Shown: piece by piece, positions 12,001 through 23,547 of the stretch
Position numbering within the stretch: the stretch's first letter is position 1
Layout of the letters: each line of letters begins with the position of its first letter
Made by a program: the position numbers and the translations under genes
The notes under the pieces: model-generated
Seen by the model: the letters and a program-made list of their open reading frames with translations, nothing else
What the model was told of the DNA's origin: nothing
The model's database searches: none
Source of the DNA: Cryptomeria japonica
Taxonomy: Eukaryota; Streptophyta; Pinopsida; Cupressales; Cupressaceae
Length of the DNA: 64,000 nt
NCBI RefSeq assembly: GCF_030272615.1
Contig: NC_081410.1
Span: 118,799,140 to 118,863,139, forward strand
Direction: 5' to 3'

Positions 12001-13277
12001 GCAACTACATCTCTCCCTCCTGCTGTTGGTTAAGGCTTGTTGATAGTTTGGGAAATACCCCCCAATTGATTCATCTAGATGAAGAGCTGCAATCCCTTCT
12101 GCAGGGGATCAGGATCCCCTGTTTCACTCTCACTGATAAATTTGTTTGGACTGCGAATCCCTCAGGGGATTTCAGTGTTAAATTGGCCTACAATGGTTGC
12201 CTCCTTCAATGATTGTTATAGTTGGAAAGAAGTTTGGAACTCTTAGCTCATCCCTAAAATTAACTTCTTCTAGTGGACGACCCTTCACGGGAAGGTCCTT
12301 ACTATTGATAATCTGAAGAGGAGGGGATTTATGCTTGCCGACAAATGTGTTATGTGTAGTTGTGTGGAGGAAAACATAAATCACCTCTTTATCCATTGCC
12401 CTTTTGCTTCTGGGATTTGGCACAAAGTTCTTCAGAAATTCAATTTGGCTTGGACATTCTTGGAAGACTTGCAACCGTTTATTAGCAAATGGAAGTGCTC
12501 TTCTACTCACCCGCCAGTCACTCTCTTTTGGAGACTCATTCCTCCCCATGTCTGTTGGCATATCTGGAAGGAAAGAAATAATAGGATTTTCTGTGACACC
12601 ATCAACTTGGTTGACATGGTGACCGACTTAGCTGAGAATTACCTAAGGGAGAACACCATCATCAGTAAGTGGAGAACCTTGAAAGCCAGCCCTATGGCCT
12701 TGGATCAGAGGTGGATTAAAAATTGGAAGTTGCCTGATAACTTCCTTCGATATGACAATTCAAAAAAGATGGAGAGGCTCAATACTAGATGGTCATCACC
12801 CCCTGGCTCAAGCTCAATTTTGATGGTGCTGTTCATAGTGGTTCAGTGACAGGGGGAGGAATTATTAGGGATAGCCTAGGCAACCTGGTTTTGGCCTATG
12901 CAGGAAATTTTGACTCTGTTTCGAGCAACATGGTGGAAGCCCTTGCTCTTTTTTGGGGGCTTAAGATGGCCCTTGGCACCAATACCAAAAAAGTGATCAT
13001 TGAAGGGGACTCTAAACTGATTATTGAGGCCACTAAAGGCGCTTCAGGGATCTGCTGGAGAATCAAAAATGTCATCAAGGACATCTGGTCCATGATTGTC
13101 TGGCTGGAAGATTTTCAAATTCAACATATCTACAGAGAGGGGAATGGGGTGGTAGACTCTTTGGCTGCGACGAGTCTGGAGATAAAAGGAATGAGGTGCT
13201 GGAGGCACCTAGATTCTCTCACTGACAAGCAGAAGGACCTTATTGGGAATGAACAAACCGCCTCTATCAAGCAATGA
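9071..13277 (+). pseudogene. LINE-B ORF2: endonuclease, reverse transcriptase, RNase H
   Basis: Polyprotein for target-primed reverse transcription. It starts MKFLSWNLRGLN, the usual AP-endonuclease start; the EN continues past an in-frame TAG at 9407. The endonuclease shows EDFN in place of GDFN and SDDSP in place of SDHxP, so catalytic positions look damaged. RT motifs are RPINLCNSVYKI (about 10623), SQRGFVPGR, KIDISKAYDKVNW (about 10820), HQGDPLSPYLF (about 11000) and FVDDTFLFG (about 11142) in place of FADD. A zf-RVT region with CVMC...HLFIHCPF lies at about 12349-12410. RNase H (12800-13240) keeps LNFDGA, EGDS and HIYREGN. At least ten stops or frameshifts are present. The ORF ends IKQ-TGA, overlapping the ATG of the next ORF. 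Confidence 0.8.
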
Positions 13278-14619
13278 AGTGCCACTTTCCTTTAATCAAT
13301 AGGCTGCTTTGGGCCGGTTGCTATGATACACTGCTGGCAGGATTTTCAAATTCAAATTGGGTGGGCTTCGCCTTGCTAGCTTTTAGTGGTCCCCACTTGC
13401 TCTGCCAAATGCTGACTTGGTTGACCACCTATTTCTGCGTCATCGATGGGCTGGAGTGCCAACTTTTGATCATTAATAACAACAAGGACCCTAATTATTA
13501 CAATAAATGGAACCTTAGAACTTGCAATAATGATGATCTTTGCAAGTTGGTGGAGATCTCTAGAGGTGCCCCTTCACATGCTTCCCGGAGCGGGTGAACG
13601 CAGGCCTTGGGAAACAACACCAAAAATCATTATTACACCTTGTACATTATTTTGGCTAATTACCGTTTGTTTTCTCTTAACTCCAGCTCTAGTTTTCCTC
13701 TCTGCATTTTTCCTTTCAGGCTTGCACTGTATCTCAACTTCACTCTGGAGGAAGCTAGCATGGGAGGGGATTTAGTTTGGGTTGAACTGGACATAATTAA
13801 CGATTGTTTTCGTAATGACCCGTGTGTCTGGATGTATGCTAAGGAAGGAGGAATCATCCCGTTCATGGAAGCCATGAAGGGATTCGACGAAAACATCTCA
13901 ATACAATTTGTCAACAGTTGGAAGGATAGGAGGGTGGTCATGGAGGACATTTCATTTGAAATCAATGAAGAAGTTATCGCCCAGGCTACGAGTCTCTCCA
14001 TTCAAGGGAGGAAATGGAAGAAAACTACCAGGGTTGCGAATTGAAACAACATGAACTGCTTCTTCAAAAAGGGCGAGGAATTGACTAGAATGCATGGGGG
14101 ATTCAACAGGGAATGTTTACCCTACTCGTGGGATCAAGGTTGAAAAATCATAATGAAATACTTCACCCTCAAGGGAAGGTATGGTGTGTTCTACTATTAT
14201 CACTTTCTGCTACTAAACCACTTTCGCAACCATGACACCATTTCTTTTTCTTTTTTTTTTGCTGCATGCTTTTGAGTCTACTGTCAAAGATGTCTGCAAT
14301 TGTATGAGCCAAGAGGGTAATTTTACCATCCTCCACCAGGGGCTGATGTTTAGGCTTTACAACTTTCATAAGGCCCTTTGCCCACCTAAACCTATCTCGG
14401 TTCAACCCTCCTCCTCCATTCTGGGTCCCCCTGAAGGCTCTTAAAAAGGCTCCAAGAAGTCTTCAAAAAAGCCGATGACTCCTTGTCAATCCCTTGACCA
14501 AGGCCCCCCCCGCCCCTTTAAAATTGGAGAAAAAAAAATGCAACCCTTCTGCTGCGAAACCCACCTCCAAGAAACCCAGAAAGGAGCCCAAAATCCTCCT
14601 TGTTGAGTTTGATGTTGAG
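13274..14619 (+). pseudogene. LINE-B ORF3, 5' part (accessory protein)
   Basis: Third ORF after RNase H. Its ATG (13274) overlaps the ORF2 stop as ATGA. It runs in one frame to 14044 with a TGA at 13595-13597, passes another TGA at 14042-14044, continues to the T-run near 14250, shifts frame and carries on until Ty3-1 interrupts it at 14619/14625. From about 13757 a conserved-looking domain is visible: WVELDIINDCF, then FVNSWKDRRVVMEDISFEI, then EEVIAQATSLSIQGRKW, then IMKYFTLKGRYGVFYYYHF, NHFRNHD. This arrangement resembles the putative plant transposon protein / Athila ORF1 type of domain; that family call is from memory and tentative. The C-terminal part is Lys- and Ser-rich. Function unknown. 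Confidence 0.6.
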
Positions 14620-14624
14620 GAGGG

Positions 14625-14966
14625 TGTTTAGCCCTAAAGGTATAGTGGTGGATAATCAATAACCCAGTAGTACCTGCATATACTAAGCATTCATAGAACA
14701 GAATAACTGTACATCATAACATGAATGGCAGATGATAATAATCAGACCAGAAAGTTATATCTTTATTCCAATGTCTCCAATTGTCCATACATGATCCCCT
14801 GTCGAGGTTCCAACCAAACACTATATAGACTCCATAGTTGGCCAAGTTGCCAACCGTCACCAACTCCCAACTACTCGACAAGAACCTCTCGGCAATAGCA
14901 AAACATAAACAAACATAACACACTTATAATTATTATTCATACTAACATACATTTTTACCCCTAACA
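14625..14966 (-). repeat. 3' LTR of Ty3-1
   Basis: On the plus strand it reads TGTTTAGCCC...TTACCCCTAACA. It is the 3' LTR because the element is on the minus strand. It is followed on the left by the target-site copy GAGGG. Confidence 0.9.
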
Positions 14967-14990
14967 TTATCCCCCTCAAAAAATGTAGTC
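14967..14990 (-). promoter_or_regulatory. Polypurine tract of Ty3-1
   Basis: On the minus strand TTTTTTGAGGGGGATAA lies directly before the 3' LTR, as expected for plus-strand priming. Confidence 0.7.
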
Positions 14991-15032
14991 GTCTTCCAGA
15001 TGACTCGGATGAGAAACTGAAATAAAACATGG

Positions 15033-16715
15033 CTAAGACTGAGAAGAGGGAGGAGGCGTCCCTGTAGTGGTAGTAGGCTGAGGTCGCTGCCCGGCTTGAG
15101 TTTTCAGTTTCTTTTCTACCATTAACTGCCGTTCCTGTGCTTTCTTTACCATGTGAACAACTTCCATTAGCTTTCCATCTTTTTGCTCCAGCTGTGAAGT
15201 GAGCGTCACCACCTGGGCTGCCAATGCCTATGCCTCCTTCTCCTGCATGCTGTAGTGGGCCTCATATGTAGTCATCTTCATTTCCATCTCCTTCCTCAAG
15301 TTCTTTTCAATTGTGGCCAACTCCGTCTACTTCTTGCTCTCTTTTTCTAGGGTTAGTATGTAGATCTGTTGGGCCTCTTTCTCCACTTGATGTTGTTGCA
15401 TCTGTAAGTACACCTTGCAAAAAGTTCCCTCCATACTGCGGAAAGTGGTGCCTAAGGTACCTGAGCCTCCTATCATGCGCCTGTGGGTCCAGTTCTGAAT
15501 CATCTCAGGTGTACTATTATCCAACCATCCCTGCTACTCGAGGTGCTGCGTGAACTCATCTTTGCACCCTTGTGCCATAAAATGACACAACTGTAGCGTC
15601 GGCTGAATTACCAACCTCCATCTATCCAATCAGCTGAGCCATGTTGCGTGCAACATCCAAGAGTCCTTGTAGCTCCGTCAGGAATCGTCTAAGTGAGCCT
15701 GCTGGGTCACTCGGATTAGGTAGTGTGATATGGAGTCCAGTGAGAGTCCCCTCCAGGCCACTGCTCTGCTTGTCCTTTCCCTGTTGGGTCTAATCAGTGG
15801 GTCTCTCCTCATCTGGGATAGTGACCTCGCTATCTGGAGTCATGTTGGGCCTGATAGCCATGTTATGTGGTGCGGGGGAGGGGGGCAGGTGTGGAGCAAG
15901 TGCGAATTGTCCTAGCCACCTGTCCAGCGATGCGTCTATATCCTCATCTGTCATAGTACCCAGGGCTACCTCTAAGTTAGCTGATGTTGTACCAGTCTCT
16001 GCTGCCCTCGTACCAGTCCCTGTTCTCGCCGTACTAGTTCTTGCTGCCGTTGTGTCGGTCTCTGCTACCATCGTACCAGTTCCTACTTCCATCGTACCAG
16101 TTTCTATACCAGTTCCTGCTGCCAGTACGGCTAAACTAATCTATGGCAATGATACTCGTCATTGTGCTGGTGGATCCCCTTCCCCAATCCTCTGGAATAA
16201 TACCCCCATGGGTCGTTCATCTCCTATGAGGCTGGCGACTACAAGCGCCTCCTGAGGTACCAGGTGTGCCGAGGCTAATTTTGAGTGCATAAACTTCACC
16301 CTCGTGCTCTTCCATTGTACCCGCAATCCCCCTGTTGCTCCTGTTCTTCATCTTCTTCCTACTGGCACGACTCTATTTCCTCCTCCTCCTCTACGGTGGT
16401 GTGTTCCGACAGATGGAACCCTTCGTGCCCACTTTCTAGTTCTTCCGTTTCTTCCACTTCCTCGGACTCCTCAGCACTACTAACCTCTTCCACTTCCACA
16501 GATGTGTCTAGCTTCCTCCTCTTCCATGTGGGCTGCGCTGTGTCACCAAGGGTGTCCAGGTGAATGTAGTAGTACATAGTGGGTTTATTTGGTTCTACTC
16601 GTCCGTGAGGTTCGAACGTCCCCCAATCCTCTGGCGGTACCTGTAGGCATACTGCATCTGAGAACAAACTGCTGGCATGATGGCACATGTAAAATGCTTT
16701 GTGCTCTAATCTCAA
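15033..16715 (-). pseudogene. Ty3-1 accessory ORF, C-terminal part (acidic linker and coiled coil)
   Basis: Broken continuation of the accessory ORF that starts at 17739. Around 16560-16360 the minus strand encodes a long Glu/Ser-rich acidic stretch. Around 16100-15950 is a Tyr/Asp/Gly/Ser/Thr-rich low-complexity stretch. From about 15524 to 15033 the reading is Gln/Glu/Lys-rich with heptad character (QMQQHQVEKEAQQIYILTLE; later SQLEQKDGKLMEVVHMVKKA), ending in a Pro/Thr-rich tail. The first and last pieces share one frame; the middle has frameshifts and stops. No enzyme motif is seen. A structural or self-associating role is possible but is inference. Confidence 0.5.
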
Positions 16716-16739
16716 TAAGTCATGAATACATTTTTCCAG

Positions 16740-17739
16740 GAGTTACCCCCCAGTTGTACACTTTCCCGCATCTGATCTAGTTCATTAACCTAATCATCCA
16801 TATGGCGATATCTAAGGCCCGACTGGCCCCTGTCAGGCGGCTTTTAACCAGGTCCATCAACATCCTCCACTCTCCTGGTGCGATAAAACTATGCTTCATT
16901 CCTCTATTGTCGACCTAGACGCTCTTCCACTGTTCTTTTGTGAGGTCGTCTCGGCACACCAAGTCTATCAACCATTTTTTCTTCTCTTTGGTAAGGTTTT
17001 TGGTTGGTTTGGCAGCAGCTGCTCCTTTATCCGGTATGCCAAATACACGCCTAAAATCCTCAGGTTTGAATGAAACCCGCACTGTGTGCCCTTGAAACTG
17101 GATGACTGAAGCTTGTTTGTGAGGGTTATACCCAGATACCATGGTCCATAGGATTGGCTTGAACTCTTTAATGTTAAATATGGGCATCTGCACAGCGTGG
17201 TCGACCTGTGCTTTTTTAAGCGATTCCTTCATCACATGGTCTGGAGGGTTTTTCTCCCACCAGGTACGACATTCACTGCCAGTCATGCTCTCAAATGCTA
17301 CATTTACGGCTGTGAGTTCCTCCGAGTCCTTCATTGCCTTTAGTCTGCTCCTGGTTTTCTTGCTGCTGGCAGGCTCTGTGGCAGTCATGGTTGTATTGTG
17401 ACTGCCTTTCTCTGCCCTTCTGCCCATACCCCTTCCAGAGTTGGTATTATAACCACTTGATAGATTGTCTCGCCAATTGGTGCGGCCCATTGTGTTAATT
17501 TTCACTTCCTTGCTGTACGACCTCCTTATTTGTCCTGCTGAATGCCTACCGTACAGATATCTCTGCTTGTCCACCTGGTACCTTATGCCATACGGATTTC
17601 CCTGTCTACATGACTGATGCCATACGTTGTACAGATTTTGCCTTATGGGTGGGGTTGATGCTGATTGCCATACAGATGTTGCTGGCCATACGAATGCTAT
17701 TGGCCATACGAATGCCTCTATCTGTCTGGCAACTGTCAC
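16740..17739 (-). pseudogene. Ty3-1 accessory ORF, N-terminal domain
   Basis: Open for 274 codons (17739-16915), then a stop, then about 50 more readable codons. The start is Arg/Tyr/Gly-rich because it overlaps the CCGTACGG-rich tract. From about residue 140 a folded-looking domain begins: FESMTGSECRTWW, then MPIFNIKEFKPILWTMVSGY, then VIQFQGHTVRVSFKPEDFRR, then VFGIPDKG. The last stretch is the strand-helix-GIP..G pattern typical of plant retroelement accessory domains (Athila ORF1 / plant transposon protein type). It is sense relative to pol. The ATG at 17739 is not well supported; the real start may be further upstream. Confidence 0.55.
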
Positions 17740-18271
17740 TGCTTGTTGCCGTACGTATATCTTTGTTGTTGTTGTTGATTGCCATATGAATATCTTTCCT
17801 CTGTACGTATTGGCGGAATTGGGCCGTACACCGTACAGTGGGGGATTGCCTTCGAAGGTTATGGATGTACGGTACTACTAGTTGGTAATGCCTTGCTTCT
17901 CCTAAGCCGTACTCATACGACAGTTGGTTTGCTTTTCCTAGGCCAATTCCAGTCCTTGTATGCCATACACCGTATGAAGCCTGTGTGTCATGCTTGTGCT
18001 CCCCTTCCGATGAGTTTTGTATACCGTACGGTATGACCTCTGTGTTGCACTGTGGACTCTTTCTTGCCCACCATACGTCGTACGGTACAACCTTCCAATT
18101 TTCATGCCCTCTTGATCGTTCACCCCGTGCACTATGTGGAATTGTCCCCTCTTGTGCGTCTATACACGTACTCCTGACTGTTGTCTCTGTCCTTGAAGTA
18201 TTCCCCTAATCTGTATGGTGTACTACTTCCCTTCGTACACCCAATCTTGTCTATCTGTCAGGTCCATCATC
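17540..18271. repeat. Cluster of CCGTACGG / CCATACG-type motifs in Ty3-1
   Basis: About two dozen occurrences of CCRTAC or its complement GTAYGG lie in roughly 730 bp, including exact palindromes such as CCGTACGG (18023-18030) and GTCGTACGGTAC (18073-18084). They are irregularly spaced, not a simple tandem array. The cluster lies between the post-integrase extension and the accessory ORF. Isolated copies occur elsewhere in the element (for example near 24573 and 24716). Confidence 0.55.
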
Positions 18272-19510
18272 CTACGTTGTGTCTAATGAGGCCTTGTGGG
18301 GGTTTTTATAAGCTTTTCCCTTTGCCAGAATTAGGGTTAGGTAAAAATGCCTTATCAATTTAATATAAAATAATTGTTTCTTCAGCAATCTTACTTTTTC
18401 CCTATTATTTTTACTTCTACTTGCCTGATTTTTTAATTTGTTCCTACCTGTTGATTGAGTTTCGAACTTACTTGGTTTTTTCCAGTACCTTTCTTCCTCA
18501 CCCTTCCAAGCCCCTAGTTTTTTTTGTCGTCTTGTTTCTTTCATCTGACATGGCTTTTTCAACATTAGCTTCCATGCCTTTAATTTGCCTAGGTACCTTT
18601 TGGCTTGATTGTGCTCTCTGGCTGGCCTCCTGTAAGTCCCTAGCCAGTTGACTATATTTGTTTTTCCGGTTATAAATTTCCCCTATCTCCTTTGTTTCCA
18701 TCTGGTTGGCCTATTACTTTTCTCTTTCCTCCCTTCCTTCCTTGGTTCGACATTCCTCGTCTTATCCTCCTTCCATTTCTTGTTTAGTTCCCATTCGAAA
18801 TCTGCCTCCTCATTGTTCCTCCTCTTCACTCCTGGTGTATTGTTGGGTGTCCTCATTTTTATTTTTGAGTCATGCAACCAAGTACACACATGTGGTAGTC
18901 TTCTGTAGCATTCTTGGGCGCAGTAGGTCCCTACGTATTCCAGGTCCCATATTTTGTCCACCAGTGGTGTGGGTCCCACACCCTTGTAGCGGCCGTCAAT
19001 GTACCGGTCCCTGTATTGGTGGTACCATTTTACTTTTTCTTCGTCGATCTCTGGTGGTCCTGTCGGGTTGGCAATCACCCGATATAATGAGTTAGGTCCA
19101 GCCTCCATCTCGCCTGCCCCAGATGCGATGACAAATAGATCCTTCGTCTTCTATACCATTTTTAAACATGGTCCCAGGGTTGCCCCATATTCTTCTAGGT
19201 TGAGTTCATCCTCTAGGTCTCTCAACTCTACTTCTGTAAGTGGGTTCCCAGTTTTCCTCCGAGCTTCTGCTTCTTCGTCGATGTCATTTGTGACGTACCC
19301 TTCCCGAGCTCCTTCATATGGCGCCCATTTTTTCCAATATCCTGAGACCCGTACCCACATAGCTGGGTCTCCGAAATACGCATTCGTGAGATGTTTGTGA
19401 ATCCTGGGGACTGCTACACCTTCCACCCTTTTTGGTACAAGTCATTCTTCTATGGTTGTTAAGGGCTTTGCCCAATCGTCATCCCTCTTGTAGGGTTCCT
19501 CTTGTACTAT
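18272..19510 (-). pseudogene. Ty3-1 post-integrase extension of pol
   Basis: Continues in the same frame as integrase after scattered stops. 19426-19151 includes AYFGDPAMWVRVSGYWKKW and an Asp/Glu-rich stretch. 19108-18683 includes EKVKWYHQYRDRYIDGRY, IWDLEYVGTYCAQECYRRLP and a very basic end. A frameshift near 18690 leads into a Lys/Glu/Gln-rich, probably coiled-coil stretch to 18498, then further basic sequence to 18272. I do not recognise a family. In many Ty3 elements pol ends soon after integrase, so about 400 extra codons is notable. No chromodomain signature was found. Confidence 0.5.
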
Positions 19511-19519
19511 TAGGTCTTC

Positions 19520-20953
19520 CTAGATCTCCTTGTCTTGACCAATGGTCCAATGTCCTCTCGTGGCATATCCTAGCATGTTGATCCCAATCACAGGTTTATT
19601 TCTTTCCCTGTAGATTTTTAACTTGGAACTGTTCACAGGGTCCCTGATTGGATTGTTATCCAGAGTTGCTAGTTTCACTGATCCGTTATTGCCGACCTCT
19701 CTGATTTTATAGGGTCCAAGCCACCGGACCTTGAACTTCCCTGGTCGAAGTTCGTTCCGGCCGTTATACTTCAAAACTAACTGTCCTGGTCAGAAATTGG
19801 CTTTCCGCAGATGCTGGTCGCGCCAATGCTTCCGCCGATGTTGTGCCACCTCAGTCGCCCATTGTGCCATCAGTCTCTGTTCATCTAGTTTTACCAACCC
19901 ATCCAGCCTTGCATTCATGCTTTCGGTGTCCCCTAATCGATTTTCTACCACCACCCAAAGGCTTGGCACAGTGTACTCCACTGGTACCACTGCCTTCTGG
20001 CCGTACATGAGTTAGAACGGTGTATGCCCGGTAGTGACTTTGTATGTTGTACGGTAGGCCCATAACATGGCTGGTAGTATTTCCTCCCAGTCCTCTTGTT
20101 CCACCCCACATGACTTGTAAATTATTGATACCAACACTTTGTTGGTTGCCTCTACCTAGCCATTAGCACGGGGATAGTACGGGTTGGATAGGTTATGGAA
20201 TATTTTAAATTCTACGGTCATGGTACGAATTACCTGATTGACTAAGTGCACTCCTCTGTCACTAGCGATTCAAAGTGGTATCCCGTACTTGGTGACAATC
20301 TGTTCGTACAAGAACCGCGCCGTACTCAAAGCTGTGTTATCGGGCAAGGCCCTAGCTTCTCCCCACTTGGTGAGCTAATTTGGGGCTACCACAATGTACT
20401 TGCACCGGTGTAGGCTACTTGGTTTCAAAGGTCCCACAAAGTCTAGACCCCATCGTTTGAATAGTTCTTGCGATTGGGAAGGAAAGAAAGGCATGAAGTC
20501 CCTCTTGAGAGGTTTTCTGGCTCATTGACAGGTGTCGCATCCGAACACCCACTCTCGAGCGTCTGTGTGTAGAGTTGGCCACCATAGCCCTGCCAGGAGC
20601 ACTTTCCTAGCGGTTGCATCTGGTCCCATATGTCCACCTGCCAATCCGTCGTGTGCCTCCTTTAGTACACCGCGGACTTCCTCCTCCATGACACACCTCC
20701 TCAGGATTTGGTCGGGGCCCATCTTGTATAGGAGTCCATTAATTAGTTGGAAGGTTTTGCTCTTTAGTGCCAATTTGCTCTGTTCCCCTGGAGGCATCTC
20801 ACTTGGAAATGTTGAAGTAGATAGGTACTGCCCTATCTTTTCATACCAGGTTGGCAGTATTGCAATTTGGAACAAGTGGGCATATGGGAAATCTTCGTTC
20901 ACTCCCTCGGCTGGTTCTCCTGATCCAATCCTCGATAGCTGATCTGCTATCAC
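19520..20953 (-). pseudogene. Ty3-1 integrase
   Basis: Inserts the cDNA copy into the genome. The zinc-binding HHCC region (about 20700-20525) reads EAHDGLAGGHMGP ... FGCDTC. Catalytic core: GLDFVGP (first Asp), IASDRG (second Asp), then YYPRANG-stop-VEATN, where a TAG replaces the expected Gln just before the catalytic Glu. Next come AMLWAYRTTYKVTTGHTPF and a C-terminal region (VLKYNGRNELRPGKFKVRWL, GPYKI, later SKLKIYRE). Stops at N-TAG-LTKWGEA, PL-TGA-IASD, PF-TAA-LMYG and NF-TGA-PGQ sit where Gln or Arg would be usual. Dead copy. Confidence 0.8.
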
Positions 20954-20984
20954 ATGGGATTTTCCTGGCCGTACGACAATGGTG

Positions 20985-22260
20985 AAGGTGAATTCTTGTA
21001 AAAGCAGTAGCCACCGACTTACCCTCCCTTAGATGATTGGTTTATTCACTAGGTACATTAGCGCCTAGTGGTCCACATAAAATGTGAACGGTGTGGCCAA
21101 CAAGTAGTGTCAGAACTTCTGAACTGCATACACCATCCCTAGTGCCTCTCGTTTTGTTGTGCTATAGTTTCTTTCTGCTTCTGACAGGAGTTGACTTGCG
21201 AAGAAAATAGAATGGTCTAGTCCTTGTGTCCCTACCTGGGTGAGGGTAGCACCAATTGCAAAGTTGGAGGCATCCACGTGCACGTGAAATTCTTTGTTCC
21301 AGTCTGGGTATACCAATATTGGTGCACTCACTAGTCGGTCTTTTAATTCCGTGAAGGCTTCTTCTTGCTCCGTACCCCATACAAATGGCTCTCCCTTCCT
21401 TGTCAACTTATCTAATGGCCACGACACCTACGCAAAGCCCTTGATGAACCTTCGGTAGTAGCCTATGTGGTTGAGGAAAAATTTCACCCCTGTTACGTTC
21501 GTTGGACTTTCCATGTTGACAATTACTCCTATCTTGTTTGGGTTTGTCTTCAATCCTTCTTTACAGACGATGTGGCCCAAGAGTTTCCCTTGTCGTACCA
21601 TAAATCTGCACATCTTTGGGTTCAGAGCTAGCCTAGCCTTCTGACATCTCTCCATGCACTCTCCCAAGGCCTTCAAATGAGTGTCCTGATCGCTGAAAAT
21701 CGACCAGTCATCCAAGAATGCTCTAAAATTTCCTATCGACATCTTGTAAAAAATGTGCAGAATTATTCGCTGGAAGGTCGCGGGCATGTTGCATAGATTG
21801 AAGGGCATGCAGTTATAGGCGTACACTCCTTCCTTCACCACAAATGTGGTCTTCAGCTTATCTTCTTCCGTGATACTTATCTGGTTGTACTCGAAGAATC
21901 CATCTAGGAATGTGTACATCTCGTGCCCGATGACTTCTTCCAGAATACTGTCAGTGAATGGGATCAGGAATGGATCCTTTGTGGTTACTGCATTTAGGTA
22001 CTTGAATTCCACACATATCCTTATCTGATTAGCTTCTTTTTAAAGGGAGATGACTATTGGGGAAACCCAGTCACTTGTCTCCACTTTGAATATAATCCCT
22101 GCTTCTAGCATTTTGTTGATCTCCTCATTGACTCTGGCTGCGTAGTTTTTGTTCATCCTATATGACCTCCTTCATACCGGTTGGGCTCCTGGTATGAGGG
22201 TTATGCGATGTATGCACAACTATGGCAGTACTCCTTTCAAGTCTTTGTAGGTCCAGGCGA
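20985..22260 (-). pseudogene. Ty3-1 reverse transcriptase and RNase H
   Basis: Copies element RNA into DNA. The linker motif FLEYKDVFAWTYKDLKG ends near 22223. RT then reads EEINKMLEAGII, PIVISL, FKYLNAVTTKD, FLDGFFEYNQISI, CMPFNLCNMPATFQR and FLDDWSIFS (the YxDD box, near 21695), then LGHIVCKEGL. RNase H follows (21427-20985): EAFTELKDRLVSAPILVYPD, FHVHVDASNFAIGATL, FASQLLSEAERNYSTTKREA, HYLLATPFTFYVDH. Stops occur at 22220 (TAG), about 22042 (TAA), 21428 (TAG) and three times in RNase H. The frame is otherwise kept across the whole stretch. Confidence 0.85.
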
Positions 22261-23538
22261 AAACATCTTTATATTCCAGAAATATCTTGAAGGTTGCTGC
22301 CTTCAGTACCGGGTTCCAGTCATCTCCTACTAGTATCATCTGAGGTACTGCTTCATTGCCTAGATTAATCTTCTCCACATCTCGTTCCTCATACTTGATG
22401 GGTTTATCCCTATCAAACTGGTGTGCTAGCATGCCATCCACTCTTGCCATTCCTTCTTGATATCTACCATACTCTGGGGGAAAGGATTGTTCCTCCGTCT
22501 CCCTACTTGATTCTCGTAACTCACATATTTGCAGCATATGACATTCTGGGTGGAAGACCTGATAGTCCTCCATTTGCCAATGAAACAGTCCTGCCATCAA
22601 GCTGGCTCCATCCTCCAAACACCCGTCTAACTCTAGTACTCCTTCTTCATCGGGTTCTTTCCCGCCTCTGCCTCCTTCAGAGCCCCACTCTCATCGATTG
22701 GAATCTTTTGAATTAGAGTCTGATGACATGAGCTCTTCGCTGACAGACTGGTTCTTGAGATCAATTACATACTTATGACACTCACTCTCGATTGAGAGCG
22801 TATTCCTTTTCCAGTTGTGATTAGCTTTGGCCATGATCAGCCACCCCCTTCCTAGAAGAGCGTCGTATGCTTTCCTTTCCATCAGAATGACTACAAAATC
22901 TAGGATGAACTGCTGCATCCCAATTACCACCTTTTGTGCCATGAGGGTGTCGAGGGGTTTGATATCGTGTTGATCGGCACTGACCAGGTGGAAGGTTGGT
23001 GGCTAGAGGGTAGGCTTGCCAAGGCTTCGCCAAGTTCCCTCTGGTAGTACGTTGACTCCGGACCCACCATCAACGATGGTGTTAGTAAGCTTCTGTCCCA
23101 TTATATTCATCTCTACTACTACTGGTTTCTGCCCAACACCCACCGCGAGTAGCATAGGATTCATGGCATCCATACCGGGTTCCTTGCTTGGGTCTGTATT
23201 GCATGGGTCGACCACCGTTTGGTGTTCCTGTCCAGGGGTAGTGTCCATGGTTATATTTGTCAAAGCCATCCTTATCTGTGGCATGGTCTGCAGAAGGTCG
23301 TACACCTGTATAGGTATTGTGGTTTGTAACATCTGCTTGATGATAATTTTTTCTGGTTCTGGCCGGACTGATGTATCGGCGGCCAGGTGCGAGGCCCTCC
23401 GTTCTCCAGCCATCGCTCGCTGGATATCTGCCCTTGCCTCCTAAAGTCTTTCTTTTTCTGTGCGAGGGTCTGGGTACATGGTTTTCTTATTTTGCAACCT
23501 TGTGATTGCCAGTACGTCTTCCTTTGATCCCTCTACAT
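22220..23538 (-). pseudogene. Ty3-1 protease and protease-RT linker
   Basis: Aspartic protease region of pol. LTNTIVDGGSGVNVLP (about 23090-23045) is the active-site loop, with DGG in place of the common D(S/T)G as in several plant Ty3 elements. AYDALLGRGWLIMAK (about 22870-22830) is the second conserved loop. The following linker (22618-22220) is acidic and leads into the pre-RT motif. In-frame stops lie at 23003 (TAG) and 22691 (TGA) and the frame is the same on both sides. Pol starts in a different frame from the zinc-knuckle part of gag. Confidence 0.75.
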
Positions 23539-23547
23539 CGAGCATGT

